From Opisthorchis felineus (taxonomy: Eukaryota > Platyhelminthes > Trematoda > Opisthorchiida > Opisthorchiidae): 64,000 nucleotides of DNA. Both the position numbers and the translations under genes were made by a program. Below the pieces are notes generated by a model. The model was given only the letters and a program-made list of their open reading frames with translations, was not told where the DNA came from and ran no database searches. This document shows, in pieces, positions 1 to 10,797 of this stretch. The first letter of the stretch is position 1; each line of letters opens with the position of its first letter. The stretch covers positions 128,557 through 192,556 of the forward strand of contig SJOL01005588.1 of the NCBI GenBank assembly GCA_004794785.1. Direction: 5' to 3'.

Positions 1-1
1 A

Positions 2-1226
2 CGCTGCAAGATATGGCTGCCAACCGATGTCAGTGGCGATCTTGTTGTCAGTTTCTATCCAGATTGCCTGAATGAGTGTCTGGAGATGTAGGCACTTCGG
101 AAGAATTGTGGTAGGCTAGCACTAAACCCCTTCCCCGTCCATAGCTATTATTTTCCTCATAATAAGACTTTCAAATAAATCATGGTTGTACGGCAGCTAA
201 GTATCGGTGTTGAACACTCATGTCATTGTGTTGAAGATCATTATGATGACTACCCTATAGAACCAGAGGACCGTGATCCTAAACTTGTGCTTCAAAAAAA
301 CAGTAGGAAAGATCTTATGGACACTATATGTTTTCTGTTATAGTTCAGCAGGCTACCAGGGTACATGAACCGCAGTACTGCAAGAACAACCTCCTTCCTC
401 GACAGAATGAGATTCCTTCACCACAGCCGTTCCAGAATGTTGCCAGTTAGCCACATACTGCTAAGCCAAGCTATTTTTTTATATACACAGGTAAAATTTT
501 CCTGTTAAATGACACTCAACGGATTAGTGTAACTGTAGTGAATCCGAAAGAACAATGCGTCGGCAAAACTGATCTGAAAATAAAATCTCTTCCGCATGTG
601 TATGACGCCTTTCTTGTCACCATTTCGGTGACATCTAAATTCTACCCTACTCTGAATAGCTGGATTCACACGTACTGCAGAGACGGTGAGAGAATAATGA
701 AGTGAGAATGCACATCAATGGCGCTGGATGGATGTCTTTAGGGGCCCTAAGTCAGGATCTATGATGGTCTACTCTGCTTCTACTAAAGCTTCTCGTCTTT
801 GAGCATTTGACAGCTGATTGCTTCAAGCAGTGGACCTAATTTAGGCGACTTTAGGTCCACTGTTATCGAATTTGGCTCTGGTAGGCTTGCGTTATTAGTT
901 GCGTTAGCGTTTAAACCTACTGTACGTTTCTATGGGATTTGCTTTTCTATCCATGTGGTCGCAGTAGGGGAATTTAACTCTCTGTCTGTTCCTTGTTCCC
1001 AGGTATGTACATGTTGTCAAACGCTGTTTTTGGATTGGAGCTGGGAGGATGGAATTGCAGTGGCACTTTTATCACGCTCGAACCCATTTTATTCTTAATG
1101 CCAGCGGCCAATAAAACAGTTGATGTCATAATCATTGTCACCACCAACATTTTCGTCTTCATCATCATCATCGTCTTCTTTGTTAGCTGCAATCTGCACA
1201 TGAGTAGTATAGTGTTATATTCCTAG
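2..1226 (+). CDS. 3' end of a single-pass membrane protein gene, family not recognised
   Basis: Four exons are inferred by eye: 2-75, 202-302, 491-685 and 1003-1226, with introns of 126, 188 and 317 bp. All are GT/AG and the reading phases match (2, 1, 1). The last two acceptors are convincing (pyrimidine tracts ending ATACACAG and TTCCCAG). The spliced product has a Cys-containing, probably extracellular region (CHCVED, NPKEQCVG, HTYCRDG, WNCSGTF with an N-glycosylation sequon). Next comes a hydrophobic segment of about 20 residues rich in Ile, Val and Phe (from VDVIIIV to VFFVSC), then a tail of about 11 residues before TAG. This is the topology of a type I membrane protein. The start lies outside the window. 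I do not recognise the family; the first exon-exon join (weak donor GTGTCT) is the least certain part. The gene runs tail-to-tail with the phosphatase gene on the other strand. Confidence 0.5.
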
Positions 1227-1338
1227 TTGCTCATTCCCCCCTTCTTCCTATAATTGGCTCTATTCATTGCGTCTGATTTCTTGGGTTGAACCCATTTCGA
1301 TTGACGTAGACATTTTGATCTTTAAATTCAATATAGGT

Positions 1339-2231
1339 TTACACCAAATTTACTGAAGGCCACTGTTTTGGTACCGATTTATCTGACATCACACTGGCCA
1401 GAAGTTCCCTATTAACATTGCGCATCGTCGGGTTCTGTGAAAGGGTCGGTGATGGGTCAGATGAAGCTCTCCCACCATTCTCAAGCAGTTGATTGTCTGA
1501 ATGCGTCAACGGTGGCTTGGATGCTATATCACCGTTGAAAACACCGAAATAGAGTATCGTTAGACTTCCAACAGAGTATGACTCACTTGATTTCGGACAT
1601 TAGATTGGTACGTGTACCCTGGCAACTGTATTCATTAACGAATCCCATGCAGCTGGCGAGCGTAATATTGGGCTGACAAACATCGAGGAAATGTGGCCGA
1701 TTAACTTTGGTCGTGATTTTGAATAGCCAAGTCGCAGCACGCGTCATGCCAATTGCAATCATGTAGATTGTGATCAAGTTGTACATACGAACGGCCATCT
1801 GTCGATTGGTTTGAATCTCAAATGAGAAATGGCTAAAAACAAACTTACCGTTTTCCAGACATTCTTTGCCCCGACAACGTAATATCGATATAGTGCTGCT
1901 AAAGGCTCGAGAATGATGACCTGAGTTGAACGTTAAAAGGGAACCATGCACAACGTATTTGGTACCAACGCGATTGGCAAACCATAACCGTAACCCAGTA
2001 AAGCTTTCGTTGGAATCGTGCTATCGTAATAGGGATACCTGATTGAGTGGTCGTCACAGAAGAAACCCGAGAGCGGTACTTTGGCCTCCTTTAAGAGGTG
2101 GAAGGCTACGTGAACTACGTGTGGGTTTGAAGACATTAAATTACTGATTCCAAAATGTAAAACTCACGCAAAACAACCAGAAACCAATCAAGGACTACTC
2201 GAACGACGCAGAGCCACCATTCAGAATTCAT
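1339..2231 (-). CDS. PLPP: phospholipid phosphatase (PAP2 superfamily), catalytic core missing
   Basis: Exons 2231-2168, 2114-1966, 1920-1849 and 1798-1587 join in frame (phases 1, 0, 0) across introns of 53, 45 and 50 bp. They give a start MNSEWWLC, a first membrane helix, then GFFCDDHSIRYPYYDSTIP, which matches the signature of PLPP1-3 (GVFCxDxSIxYPYxxDTI). Then come LPIALVIILEP and the first phosphatase motif, KITTKVNRPHFLDVC (K-x6-RP). This enzyme family dephosphorylates phosphatidate, lysophosphatidate and sphingosine-1-phosphate at the outer face of six-helix membrane proteins. Exon 4 ends at a strong donor (AA/GTGAGT). About 20 bp further on an open frame at about 1566-1339 looks like the sixth helix plus a hydrophilic tail (GSLTILYFGVFNGD, ending PKQWPSVNLV, TAA). 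The roughly 80 residues that should lie between, with SGH and SRxxxxHxxxD, are absent. Either exons were lost in the genome or assembly, or this is a broken gene. The family call is secure; integrity is not. Confidence 0.85.
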
Positions 2232-2260
2232 CTGAAGTTAAGAGGAGGGAATACTTTGAA
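2232..2260 (-). promoter_or_regulatory. splice acceptor directly before the phosphatase start codon
   Basis: On the minus strand a pyrimidine-rich run (ATTCCCTCCTCTTAACTTCAG) ends in AG immediately before the ATG at 2231. This is either the end of a 5'-UTR intron or a trans-splicing acceptor for a spliced leader; flatworms use both. Confidence 0.5.
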
Positions 2261-2334
2261 GTAGTTGAATGCACAATAGCGATGCCGCCGACCACATTCT
2301 CGGACTGCATCAGTAGGATCGACCTTTGATGCTT

Positions 2335-2394
2335 ATACAAATATATACATATATGCATATAAATATACATATATATATATATGTATATATAATG
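2335..2394. repeat. AT-rich microsatellite (imperfect ATAT/GTAT)
   Basis: This is an imperfect run of alternating A and T with a few G and C interruptions, about 100 bp upstream of the phosphatase start codon. Confidence 0.9.
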
Positions 2395-3730
2395 AATGAC
2401 CAGCACTCAAACTGGATAAGCCGGTCAACATTGGACATCTGCGCATAACAGGCTGGTTTGCGTCGTGTCCATTGCGACAGTGCGCGCAAGCCGAGGGACG
2501 TCGATGCGTCGAAATACTGGTAGCTCAGGTGTGTTTAAGAGTGACAGTCAAACATGAACAGGCCTGTCGCAAGCCATTAGTCGGCCTAAACATGATGGCA
2601 TGGCAATGGAGACTGCTTATCATCTGCTTATCATCGAAGTACCGATGTTATCGGTCAACCCATTTAAGTTTCCCGTAATACCCACCTCCTCAGTATACCA
2701 GTAGGCAGGTGTTGCTGGGTGCGCCCATTACCATACTGCGAAGCTGGTAGTGGATAGCTTGGCTGTGTTCCATTAAGCCTGCGGCTCACAATGTTGTCAT
2801 CCTTAGAATGACAATGTGGGGAGGGTAGTCATTAGAAATTGAAGCAAACTTACATGGAATCCAGACCACATTTATCAGGTGGACCGGTGATCCACAAAGA
2901 TCACACTATCAAGACACATCCATCCGCATCGTGTGCAAGCGTAAACCATCGAGCCTGCATTGGTGTGATTCAATCGCTTCCAAAGGCTCGCTTGGTTTCC
3001 AGCATCGCAACACGCCTCATCTGGCAGCTTCTCACACCTACCTGGGTAACTGTTCTTCACATCGTTCCGTCGGGTGCCAAGTCCTCTCAAGACCCAAAAT
3101 GGTGTTTGCTGTTCTTCAAATTTATCTGAAGACTGCCCCAATAGCAAAATTCGGGGAGTCCTCCATTTCGAATTCTCTTGTCCGGTTGGCCGTAGACAAT
3201 TTTTCTTGGGATGCTACCCTCCGCCGTTTGTTTCAAGTGACCCAACCAGTGGTGCTGGCTCCGCACCAGAATGCGTTCAACTCCAGCAGCGTTTGCTTCT
3301 GGAGGAACTCCGGATTTGGAGATCCCATCATCACAATTGATCCGAAAGATTTTGCAACGACATTGAAGTGAAGTCAGGCGAGGATCTCGAGCATGTCTTC
3401 TGTATAGCTTTCAGACCTCGTAGTCTCACAATACTGAAGACAACACAACAATCCTATTCATTGCAATTCATTGCAGTGCGTGCTGTTTTACGATGAATGC
3501 TTGATACATGCTGACAAAAGCTAAACGTTTTAGAAATATTCATGTATGCCAAACTGAGACACCTTTACACCAAACGCCGCAGTTAGCCGCTGTAATTCGT
3601 CTTCAGGATGCGAAAATAATGCGTAGTCGTCTGAAAACAGCAACGTACGTGTACTGGACGCGGTCAGCAGCTTTTTTCTCTAGGAAGCACATGGAAATGA
3701 ACCACCTAACCGTTAGTTAATTGATCTTCC
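2395..3730. other. no gene recognised
   Basis: There are overlapping open frames on both strands (the longest, 2931-3371 plus, is 146 codons), but none resembles a known family and several frames are open at once. It is probably diverged repeat sequence. Confidence 0.4.
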
Positions 3731-3734
3731 ACCT

Positions 3735-4430
3735 TCACAGTGGCGGAATGCCTTTGCCCATTTATTTTTCAAATAGCGAGTCAAAAGGGCTGGGACAAGA
3801 AGACAGCACTGATTCACCCCGATGACGATTAAGAAGTCGTTTGAGTTGCTTGAACAGGTGCGCATCCGGGCTTGTATCACAGTGAGAGAGTCTTTGATGA
3901 GGTTGATGATTTTGTCTGGATAGTCAAGTATTCGTTAGACAATCCACAGACAATCCACAATCCATTTTAGTTAGGTTGAAGGTTCTGGCAAAATCCACAA
4001 ATGGACTAGAGAACAGTTGCTGCTCATGAAATTTTTCTTGGATTCGTCTCGCAACAAAGAAGTTAGATATAATTAGACCACTATGATATTCGCATTGCCC
4101 TTCAGGAACGCTTTACTCCAGGATATTATCGATTGGCCGATTAAGTAGGATACGAATGGAAGGCTGATTCTGCGGTAGGTGTCAACCATCTGTTGATCTC
4201 GTTTCCCTTTTACCGGCAAATTGTCGCTGCATCCTCGAAATCTTCTCGAATGTCTTCCAGCTCCCAAATTCTGTATAGCCGGTGGAGAAGTTCTTCACTG
4301 TTAGTTTTCTCAACCTGAACACTCCCGTGTGCAAGCCATTCAGCCTTGCACCTCTACCCCTCTGCAGTTGGTCCATGACCCTCAGCAGTTCTTCGACTGT
4401 TGACAACTCAGTCAAGTAGGTCTTCACTGT
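3735..4430 (-). mobile_element. RTE-like LINE relic, reverse transcriptase domain
   Basis: Reading the minus strand with frame changes gives, in order: a segment like the pre-fingers region (LSTVEELLRVMDQLQRG), DTYRRISLPFVSYLI in the position of the NYRGISLxxxxxK motif, then RRIQEKFHEQQ, then YPDKIINLIKDSLTVIQARM and VNQCCLLVPALL. The last two match the PxKIIxLIKxxYxxTTARV and GVRQGCILSPxLF blocks of non-LTR reverse transcriptases. Stops and frameshifts make it inactive. The catalytic xADD motif was not found. It lies in the same orientation as the other LINE fragments up to 7 kb. Confidence 0.7.
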
Positions 4431-4679
4431 ACAGTGGGGCAGGTGAGCTTTATAGTCCCTGGCCGGTTGAGTACTCTAAAAAGTGGTGTTTCCAAGCTGC
4501 CAGAATTTCCCTAGGTTCCCAAGATTTTCATCGGTTGGTTTGTCTTTTAGCAAATGAAGATACTAGATTTACATCCAATTAATTGTTTTCATTCCGGTAA
4601 AGAAAGACAACCCGCTTGTATACTCCGTGTTTTTACTTTCGGACGACTATCTCCAGAGACACGATTAGCTGGCTTTAAA

Positions 4680-5140
4680 AATGTCTTCAAGACGCACTGC
4701 CAAGACATGGGATTCGGCTACCAGGTTTCCACATATAGCGGTCTGAATTCGGCCCCAGGGAAGGATTTCGTAGACCACATGGAGAACAAGCTGATTTTCG
4801 TCGCTCTTAACCATACTCCGAGGCGACAAGGCTATCCTTCGCTTGATGTAAGGATTTGTTTGTTCGGTGATTTCGGCTCAAATCACAGTAGATGCCGTTA
4901 TTAAAGAAGATGGGGTAAACATGGTAGATCATGACAGAGTTTTCGGACCTCCCGACGAATACCTGTATATTGCAAACCCTCACTATGAGCTGGAGATACC
5001 AATGGTAAAAATCCTTTGGCTTTCGGTTTATACAGGCGGTTCCTTAGGCATCACTAAGGACTGGAAAGATGGCTGCTTTGAAAACCCAGATATTCTTACG
5101 AAAAATACTGCAAGTTTTTCCAATAGCCGCATGAGGGTTA
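4680..5140 (-). mobile_element. RTE-like LINE relic, C-terminal end
   Basis: Minus-strand translation of 4860-4680 includes MVKSDENQLVLHVVYEI and ICGNLVAES. It aligns with the C-terminal end seen at 62.4-62.6 kb and with the W-ADLAxDRxxW ending of trematode RTE elements such as SR2. The part at 5005-5125 is recognisably the same nucleotide sequence as 6735-6870. Because the C-terminal end lies upstream of the RT fragment at 3.7-4.4 kb in element orientation, the two come from different insertions. Confidence 0.6.
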
Positions 5141-5500
5141 GTGGGGCGTTGTCTCTATGCCGTTGATTTTCTTATTAAGCCTGTCCATTCGGCTGAACAA
5201 ACTGCTGCTTAGCGAGTTAGGTTATTCAACAGACATTGGAGCTTTTCCGAGTCACCACCAAACGGATCGATATCACCACCTATCCAATTTTCTGAGTCCA
5301 ATGCTCGTTCAAGGTCATATAGTTAAAGAACGCCGGCGAAATCGGTCAGACTCCATGTTAAACTCCGTAGTCTCCGCAGTTTATACCTCGAACCCGAGCT
5401 TTTACTAAAGGGTAATGTGCCCTAATAAGGTTTATCGGCTTCGCGGAGACACCGTCAGCAAACACTATTGTCCATTTAGGCCTAAAACCATGCTTAACTC
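5141..5500. other. no gene recognised
   Basis: This spacer lies between a LINE relic and a SINE copy. One 83-codon open frame (5157-5408 plus) has no recognisable features. Confidence 0.3.
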
Positions 5501-5504
5501 ATCC

Positions 5505-5740
5505 GCTTAAATGCTAATTAATCACATTGCTGATCGCCTGCTCGTGGCCGAACGGTTAATTATTCAAACTACTAGCCCGGGGGTTGCTGGTTCGAAACTT
5601 CCCGGATTTTCGTGAGATGCTCAATGCTGATGGTTTCCAATAAGGATGAAACAGCTGTACAGAGCTTCTCGACTTTTCAGCATATATTAGCTTCATTTAT
5701 AAGACGTAATTTAAATTGGAAATTACCGGTTGACATGAAT
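5505..5740 (+). repeat. tRNA-derived SINE copy
   Basis: The head resembles a tRNA gene: GCTCGTGGCCGAACGGTTAA is like a pol III A box and GCTGGTTCGAAAC is like a B box. The body that follows (GTGAGATGCTCAATGCTGATGG, then a stretch ending in GGATGAAACAGCTGTACAGAG, then TTTTCAGCAT) recurs in the copies at 15.6, 28.8, 29.0, 34.7, 39.7 and 39.9 kb. It ends near a diverged form of the family tail GGACGAAATCTC. Confidence 0.7.
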
Positions 5741-6385
5741 CCACACAGCCGATATTCTATGGTATTGAGGCTCGACTGGTTTCGAGAGCTCAGGTTTTGG
5801 TTGGCAGATGGTTTAGAAGTTGTTTGAGTTATTCCACTCATCGGTTCATCTGCTCGTCATGGTTGTTGATCAGCTCTCAATTTGCTCCACATATTAAATG
5901 GTGTTGAGGCCGAAAGTTTCCTGAATCGACGCTTATGGGACGAAAACGTTTGCCGAAATCGTTAATTTTGGAGGCTGATTCCAAGTCCAAGATGAAATCT
6001 CTCCTGCAGATCTAGTGGCCTTTCTACTGAACGTGCAAAAATCAACCAGCTTGTCGTTGCGGGTAACCGTTGCCTTTTTGGGTAGAGCTGTTTTCTGATA
6101 TCCAGTCTTTGCGATATCGTTGCACATAGCCTAGACGGTCCGCAGCGCCTTTTTTATAAAGATTTTGAAGGATTCTCAGCGGTCTTGTACGTAAACCAAC
6201 TGGTCAGCTGAAATATGGGGGCTACTAGCGGCGAATCAGATGATCTTAGCATCCGAAATCTGTTGTTGGCTAGTGGCTTGGTGGCGCTTTTTTGTACTCT
6301 CTGCGGAAAAATTTCTTCGTCTAGAAACGAACTGGAGTTTTATTCCGGTATCAGCAAGTGTGTGGACGAATACCTGGTAAGACAG
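5741..6385. other. no gene recognised
   Basis: Only short open frames are present (for example 5933-6127 minus, 64 codons). I see no family signature here. Confidence 0.3.
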
Positions 6386-6389
6386 AATT

Positions 6390-6960
6390 AGTCGGCTTCA
6401 GCAACGTTCGAATATACGTCACCCAGTCTCGCTGATCGGCTGCCAGATCTGCACAAACGGGGAATGAGTGCCAGCTGCAGTGACATTCCCCACTGACCAG
6501 GTGAGGACAAAGTTACTCCATGTTACTCTTAGCCCCACAGAGAAAACGACACCATCCTTGACATTGTATAGGTGTGCCTAGTGATTTCATCACCATTCCT
6601 GCACGACAGATGCCCGAAGGACTGAAGACGCCGTCGTGCAGTGAGTTGAGATAGGCATGGTAGGACGTGACAGCATTTTCCTGTCTAATCACCAGGTACC
6701 TTCTGTAGATAACAAATTCGCTTTGCACGTTGGAGACACCAGTGGTAAAAACCTCCAGCTTTCGAATGTCTTGTGATCGTAGAGACATGACTCAGGACCG
6801 GAAGGATACCTGCGCTGAAGATCCAGATTTTCGTGTGTGCACCAATCCCAGTTATTTTTCACAAGACCGACTGCAGTCGCATGAATGTATTTATCAGGAT
6901 TGTAAATCAGCACGTGCGCACTGCTTACACAATTGCGCCATGCTCTCAATATCGTAGCCG
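6390..6960 (-). mobile_element. RTE-like LINE relic, C-terminal end
   Basis: Minus-strand reading includes SLRSQDIRKLEVF, which corresponds to the WSLRxEDxRxLEVFD block after the reverse transcriptase of RTE elements. Near 6400 it includes VCADLAADQRDWVTYIRTLL, a well-preserved RTE C-terminal block. Frameshifts separate the two. The segment 6735-6870 is a diverged duplicate of 5005-5125. Confidence 0.7.
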
Positions 6961-7780
6961 ATTTTTGACCAATGGGCTCAACTACATGATAAGGTGTGGC
7001 GTTTCTATAACGCGTTTTCTCGGGGTTGTTTGTACCACTACACAGCCTGGCAGTATCAGGTAACCGTTTACAACCGTCAGGGTATTATGCACCACTGGAT
7101 GTGTGGTTCACAATCTTCAAATAATTCTTCAGGTCACGCAGTGTATAAGGCATTAAAGCTCGCATGATTGGTTCTGATTGGATGACATGCCGAATCATGG
7201 TGGAAATAATAGACCATTTCTTGGCAGACTACCTGAACACCTGTAGTGTAACAGCATCAACCTCCGTAGGAGTAGTGACCGCATCCTCAATTGGCTGACA
7301 ACTGGAATTGTGTACACTCAGCCCGAAAGAGGCGCCCACGTGGCCAAAGCGCTCTCCTTGATCACAAAACCACAGCTCATAAGTACTGTGACCCAAAACA
7401 GAAGCCTTTTAGCCATGTGAAAAGAAATATCCATCGGTGTAGCAGGTATGGGTAACAGAGGCTTGTGATTCATCTACAGCGCAGACCGACAACCTACAGA
7501 ACTTTTCAACTGCATAAATGAGAGCCGTCAGGAAAAGTAAAAAGTCAAGCTCCAGTGCCATAGTCAGAAGCGTCAGCAGTTAAGATGATAAGAGTGACCG
7601 GAACATAAAGTGCTACTAGATAAGAAGAGGAATTTCGCTCAAAGTAATCAGTCAGAGGCTAGCACGTTTGGAGTCATACTAACCTGGTGTCCTTGCAAAA
7701 ATGGTTGTTATGGCTATCCTAGCCACAAAATGTCATATTTGTTCACCAGATCTAAGAATGACTGACGCTTCACTATTCTT
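6961..7780. other. probable decayed transposon DNA, nothing identified
   Basis: There is no long open frame beyond about 7060. This is where the reverse transcriptase and integrase parts of the minus-strand Gypsy relic would be expected, but I cannot recognise them. Confidence 0.3.
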
Positions 7781-9345
7781 TAGAGAGGAGGGGTGTTTAT
7801 TGCCTAGTTCCGGAGGACGTTCATTTTATTCGAGAGTGAATACCACATAGTTGATTTTGGGCATGAAAATATATTTTTGTTCTCGTTGGCTGAATACGTA
7901 TTTATGTATACGAGACACCAGGGATAAAACAACGGCCTACTTCCTTGTTCTATGAAGAGCGAGCACTTGATTTTTGCGCGTCTCCCAGTGTTCGCTAAGT
8001 CGTTGCAAAGCCTACACGGCAGCTATTACATAAAATTGCCAAAAAATTTACTGAAAACGGTAGTCACGTCCTTAAATGTAGATTAAAGAACAGCCGCAAA
8101 CACCATTAGACTGGGCATCTTACAGATTAAGTTTCTATCTAGTTGATACCTAGAAGATTCAGATAATCGCCGGAAGATATGTAGTCACACTTACCACTAG
8201 GGTAGAATGTAAAACCAAACTCACCGAGGAATGGAACCTGGTGTCCACTAAGTTTTCCGTCTGTTCCTTTTGGCAGCATGTTTATAAGCCTTCAATGTCA
8301 ATTGAAAAATGATTGTGGTGTCCGACAAAGTTTCTGTTTGCAGTGTAACTTAGTGCTGTCAAGCATGAGAAGGCATGTTTTCTTCGGCCGTTCAACATTA
8401 TTGCTTGTTGTGATGAACACCACGTTGGACTTGTGTGGTTGGCCTGCAATGTGATCTTTTGTTACCCACAAAATTACATTGCTGACACACATTACTGCGA
8501 TACGAACGAAACTGAACGGAACGCCACTGTCCATAGCCAAGAACCGCAGGATGACCGCTGTTTACGTGAAAGCGCACTTGAACGAGCATACGACGAACCA
8601 TTGTGACTTGCAACTCGGTCAACTATGGCTATTTCAGTGGGATATGAAGACGACTACGGCTTTTGTGATTCGTGTTTAAGATTGCTAAGCGAATCCACTC
8701 GGCCGTTAAGTTCTGGAATGAAAACTCCGCGGAAGGTGTCCAGTTTCGTCAAAAGAGACCTCTATGTAAGGGCGTTCCCTGGAGATCTCAACCTAGAGGC
8801 AAATCTCATAGCTTTCATTTATCAGTTAGAAATATTTGTTAATTGGAAGCGCTCACACCTTTGGCTCCCTCCCCCTATATAAGCCACATTATTTTCTGGT
8901 GAGCACCGGGGAATTTTTTAACGGCTTCATCGAAAGCGGCTGCATCACCTCAGAAAATGTCTTCTTGGTGCTGGTACCAGGATGAAAATATCACGTCAGT
9001 ATTCCAGTCGTAATTAAACTCATGGGTGTTGGTTGCCAAGTTTACTTTCATCTTCGGTTCCGAATTGGCGTAGTCAGGGCGATTAGTTGTGCTCCGAGTG
9101 ATTTAGAAAATCAGAATTCGTCTGCTGCTACTGCCCCGAAAAATGTTACTGGTGACACAGCTTCGTTTTGTGTTGGTTTTCAGTCTGATCCTGCTGCTGC
9201 AGATACCGATGCTGACGCTGACGCTGCTGCTTTTGCTGCATTCGTCTCCATTGTTGCTTTAACAGTTCCAGCAATAATGTTTCAGCCATCTCCGTGAACT
9301 CTTGCATCGCCCCGTCCAGCTATGGAGAGTACAAAATGGTAAAGC
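7780..9345 (-). mobile_element. Gypsy/Ty3-type LTR retrotransposon relic (gag, protease, start of RT)
   Basis: Read on the minus strand from 9345: a Gln-rich gag start (MQEFTEMAETLLLELL, then a QQ/QR-rich stretch at 9297-9145); a gag block VIFSSWYQHQEDIF near 8998-8957; and a zinc knuckle CQQCNFVGNKRSHC at 8487-8446, in which the usual His of CX2CX3GHX4C is Asn. Next come the end of the protease (GHQVPFLGEF, then SGDYLNLLGIN at 8210-8140) and the segment leading into RT (KCSLFIEQGSRPLFYP at 7980-7921). This order is that of flatworm Gypsy elements. Several frameshifts and stops show it is dead. LTRs were not found. The Ala/Asp-rich plus-strand frame at 9022-9297 is the antisense of the Gln-rich gag. 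Confidence 0.75.
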
Positions 9346-9349
9346 ACTG

Positions 9350-10790
9350 AATTAATGTTTGACAACTCTTTAGATAGTGTAGGCATATAAGAGATGAACA
9401 GCCGAAGACAAAGAAACCACTAGGTAACTGGAGAACTGGTGAACATGTGTATGTGTTTGGCTGATATGCTGCGTTGCTCATCCGGGGTAAATCAACAAGT
9501 GCGACTGCGTTTGTGTGTAAACCAACCTCTATTATGGATCATACAGAAGAGACATGAGGAAAACACTTAAATTTCATTACATGACGGAATGATGCCATTT
9601 TTACAGGAATGGTGTGCTTCAAAACCCACTACAAAATGTAAATGAAAACGACTAAGCTGAGTTTTACCGCCGAGTAGGACAGAACAACTGAAGCTTTTTT
9701 GAAGATGGGGTGGCATTCATTACTGCTGTTCAGCAGGTAATCTACGGAACGGCGTGTTTTGGACTGCTCTTACAATTTTCCTGGCACGTTTAAGAACGTT
9801 GTGGTGGGCAAATATCGGTGTTATTTCTTCAAGGTGGTGATGAGTATTTTGTACGCTCACAATGCAACATCAGCCTCAATCGCGGACTGTAACGTTCTTT
9901 CGCGAAACTTTCTGTTTGCTTTTGTGTAAACGCAAAACATCATACTGTTCCTTATATTGTTCTAGCACGGATGAATTTTGCAGCACAGCTCCAAGTCCAC
10001 AGAACTTGCGCTTTATATTGAAGTAGATCTGTTTCACCAGTATTCTTTATGTTTAAGAACCATCGATTAATTGAGGCATTGATATCAGTCGGTGAATGCA
10101 CTGCATTGATTTTTTGCGCTTTAGGTGAAAGGCTTATCGCACCGGCATAATCACTTTAACAGTACCAACTCAAAATGCCGGTGCAGTCGATCGGTGGTAG
10201 TGTGCCGCTTTAGCGGCTTATGGTGTGCTGTGCTTCTCACGTGGGAATTATGTGCACAATCAGTTTTTCCTCTAACGCTGTTGCCCTACGGATCACTCAC
10301 TCAGCGTGCTTCGCAGCTGTGGTAACCTCCGGGAGGCCACGTCAAACTGACAACTATTGGGCCGGAAAGGCTCGGTAGAGGCTAGCGTGATGGCCAGTTA
10401 AGTCATATCATGGTGGGCAACAGAAAGGCCTGTCAAATTAGTGGGTTGATGAGTTTCTCGAAAAAAAAACCAGTCTGGCGAGTTTGAAAAGACTTTTTAC
10501 TTCTTCATTTCTGAAAACGGTAGGGGAACAATAACAAGCTGGAAGGCATTCGTGCAAGGTTTGAACCCATATCGTCCAACAGCTAGTCGGCGATCTTATC
10601 CACTACGGGGTCCACTCAGGCTCTAACTGAACGGATAGTGGCTGAATGTGTAAGGAAACGTTTGCAGCTGAACTATTCAGCTGAGCATACGAACAAATAA
10701 TCAGGACCATGATTATCGTTTGCTAACTGATGCGTAAGCACGCTTCCCATTCCTGGTATTGCTTAATTTTATTGGAACCACAGAATTATA
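9350..10790. other. no gene recognised; weak tRNA-like segment near 10.57-10.62 kb
   Basis: On the minus strand at about 10,620-10,560, TAGTGGATAAGATCG followed by GGGTTCAAACCTTGC resembles A and B boxes, but the spacing and flanks do not fold as a clear tRNA. It may be another SINE head. Nothing else is recognised. Confidence 0.25.
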
Positions 10791-10797
10791 ACTGAGC

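Noticed and set aside
1583..2136. Two minus-strand ORFs taken as separate proteins
   Set aside because: They include intron sequence; the splices at 1966/1920 and 1849/1798 give one continuous PAP2 protein.
2221..2406. Minus-strand ORF rich in Tyr and Ile
   Set aside because: It is a translation of the ATAT/GTAT microsatellite.
9022..9297. Plus-strand Ala/Asp-rich open frame
   Set aside because: It is the antisense of the CAG-rich, Gln-rich gag segment of the minus-strand Gypsy relic.
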